Assembly: GCA_005878635.1 (NCBI GenBank)
Contig: VBLS01000002.1
Location: forward strand, 1-20,852
DNA length: 20,852 nucleotides
Reading direction: 5' to 3'
Source: Methanobacteriota archaeon
GTDB lineage: Archaea > Thermoplasmatota > Thermoplasmata > RBG-16-68-12
The position numbers were made by a program, and so were the translations under genes. The notes below the pieces were generated by a model. That model was not told the DNA's origin. It saw only the letters and a list, made by a program, of their open reading frames with translations, and made no database searches. Position 1 is the stretch's first letter. Each line of letters begins with the position of its first letter. This document shows positions 20,072 to 20,852 of the stretch, in pieces.

Positions 20072-20852
20072 GTGGGAAATCTCCGCTCGGGAGCCATCTT
20101 CACAGCGATAGCTATCGCCGCACTCGTCGTGTCCGCGGCGGTCCTGTTCGGATACCTCTCGTCCGCTCCCTCCGCGTCCACGTTGCGCCTCGGCTTCTTC
20201 CCGAACGTGACCCATGCGCAAGCGCTGTACGGCGTCAGCACGGGCCTATATCAGCGGTCGCTGCAACAAGCCCTCGGTGCGGAATTCGCGATCCAACCGC
20301 AGGTCTTCAACGCAGGACCCGCGGCCATTCAGGCTCTCCTGTCGAACCACGTCGACCTGATCTTCGTCGGCCCTTCGCCGACGTTGAACGGCCTCTCCGT
20401 AGCGCCGGGTATCCTTCGCGTCATCGCGGGGGCCTCGAGCGGCGGGGCCGTTTTCGTGGCCCAGCCAGGCCTCGATCTGTCGACGAATGCCTCCTACAGC
20501 GGAAAGAGATTCGCCACGCCCCAGTGGGGGAACACCCAGGATCTGGCGCTGAAATATTATCTCCTCAACCGAACCGGACATCGAACGCTGGACCAGGGCG
20601 GAGACGTCGACGTCGTCAACGCCGCGAATCCTCAAATCTTCACGTTGTTCAAACTCGGACAGATCGATGGCGCTTGGGTCCCGGAGCCTTGGGCGACGCG
20701 GTTGATCCGCGAAGCGAATGCGAAAGTCGTCCTCGATGAACGGTCCCTCTGGCCGAGGGGACAGTTCGTGACGACCCAGCTGGTGACGACGGCTCGGTAT
20801 CTCAACGACCATCGGGACATCCTCACCGCCTTCCTCCGCGCGTACGTGAACG
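20072..20852 (+). CDS. ABC transporter substrate-binding protein, NitT/TauT type (cut by window edge)
   Basis: From GTG 20072 the frame stays open for 260 codons to the window end. Residues 8-35 form a hydrophobic helix (AIFTAIAIAALVVSAAVLFG) that should act as a signal anchor or membrane tether. Then come LRLGFFPNVTHAQALYGVST, the first strand of the nitrate/sulfonate/taurine binding family, QALLSNHVDLIFVGPSPTL, FATPQWGNTQDLALKYYLL and QIDGAWVPEPWATRLI. It should bind a small anionic or aromatic ligand outside the cell and hand it to an ABC permease, whose genes probably follow outside the window. The lipoprotein Cys common in bacteria is absent, fitting an archaeal N-terminal anchor. The ligand cannot be told; about 60-80 residues are missing. 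Confidence 0.9.
   Translation, partial: MGNLRSGAIFTAIAIAALVVSAAVLFGYLSSAPSASTLRLGFFPNVTHAQALYGVSTGLYQRSLQQALGAEFAIQPQVFNAGPAAIQALLSNHVDLIFVGPSPTLNGLSVAPGILRVIAGASSGGAVFVAQPGLDLSTNASYSGKRFATPQWGNTQDLALKYYLLNRTGHRTLDQGGDVDVVNAANPQIFTLFKLGQIDGAWVPEPWATRLIREANAKVVLDERSLWPRGQFVTTQLVTTARYLNDHRDILTAFLRAYVN

Noticed and set aside
1..20852. CRISPR array, insertion sequence, prophage or toxin-antitoxin pair
   Set aside because: No regularly spaced repeats, transposase, integrase, phage or toxin-like product was found on either strand.

Overview
This window looks like a GC-rich archaeal chromosome segment, most plausibly from a mesophilic or moderately thermophilic euryarchaeote of the Thermoplasmatota type; that placement is inference. 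Directly seen are a group II chaperonin (thermosome), a Cdc48/VCP-type AAA ATPase, a tRNA gene without an encoded CCA end, AT-rich TATA boxes at archaeal spacing, and an adjacent NADP phosphatase-like and NAD kinase pair that is fused in some methanogens. No insertion sequence, prophage, CRISPR array, rRNA or replication origin was recognised. Coding density is high and most gene junctions are overlaps or gaps of under 60 bases.

Layout, left to right. Bases 1-859 (minus) hold the N-terminal 286 residues of Cdc48. At 928-2600 a bactofilin-like beta-repeat protein (minus) diverges from a winged-helix regulator (plus); both carry a short SHOCT-like helical hairpin. At 2589-3347 (minus) is an archaeal protein with an RNase H/RuvC-like core. 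A possible small membrane protein lies at 3440-3649. At 3674-9301 (minus) is the central feature: a five-gene chaperone cluster transcribed thermosome, hsp20, grpE, dnaK, dnaJ, which places the archaeal chaperonin and the bacterial-type DnaK machine in one apparent operon. A TATA box and a small inverted repeat overlapping the ribosome binding site lie in front of it.

Divergently from the chaperones, 9454-11409 (plus) encodes an inositol-monophosphatase-family enzyme, NAD kinase and a JAMM metalloprotease-like protein, tightly packed. Facing them, 11399-15085 (minus) is a three-gene sugar operon: phosphoglucosamine/phosphohexomutase, a bifunctional sugar-1-phosphate nucleotidylyltransferase/acyltransferase and a family 4 glycosyltransferase. 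This is enough for making a nucleotide sugar, probably UDP-GlcNAc, and transferring it. A small conserved-looking protein (15218-15433) diverges from this operon using what seems to be the same AT-rich promoter element.

A tRNA-Leu(CAG) gene (15519-15603) is followed by two palindromes. Next comes a long, structured leader with a possible pseudoknot and a 12-codon leader ORF. It precedes a HemL-like class III aminotransferase that starts at TTG behind a full-length anti-16S ribosome binding site. Convergent to it are a saccharopine-dehydrogenase-like oxidoreductase and, upstream of that, an MFS transporter. The right edge holds the start of a NitT/TauT-type ABC transporter substrate-binding protein.

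Two translation-start styles coexist. Cdc48, the IMPase-family gene and the ABC binding protein have a TATA box centred 25-26 bases before the start codon, which predicts leaderless mRNAs. The chaperone genes and the aminotransferase use clear Shine-Dalgarno sites.
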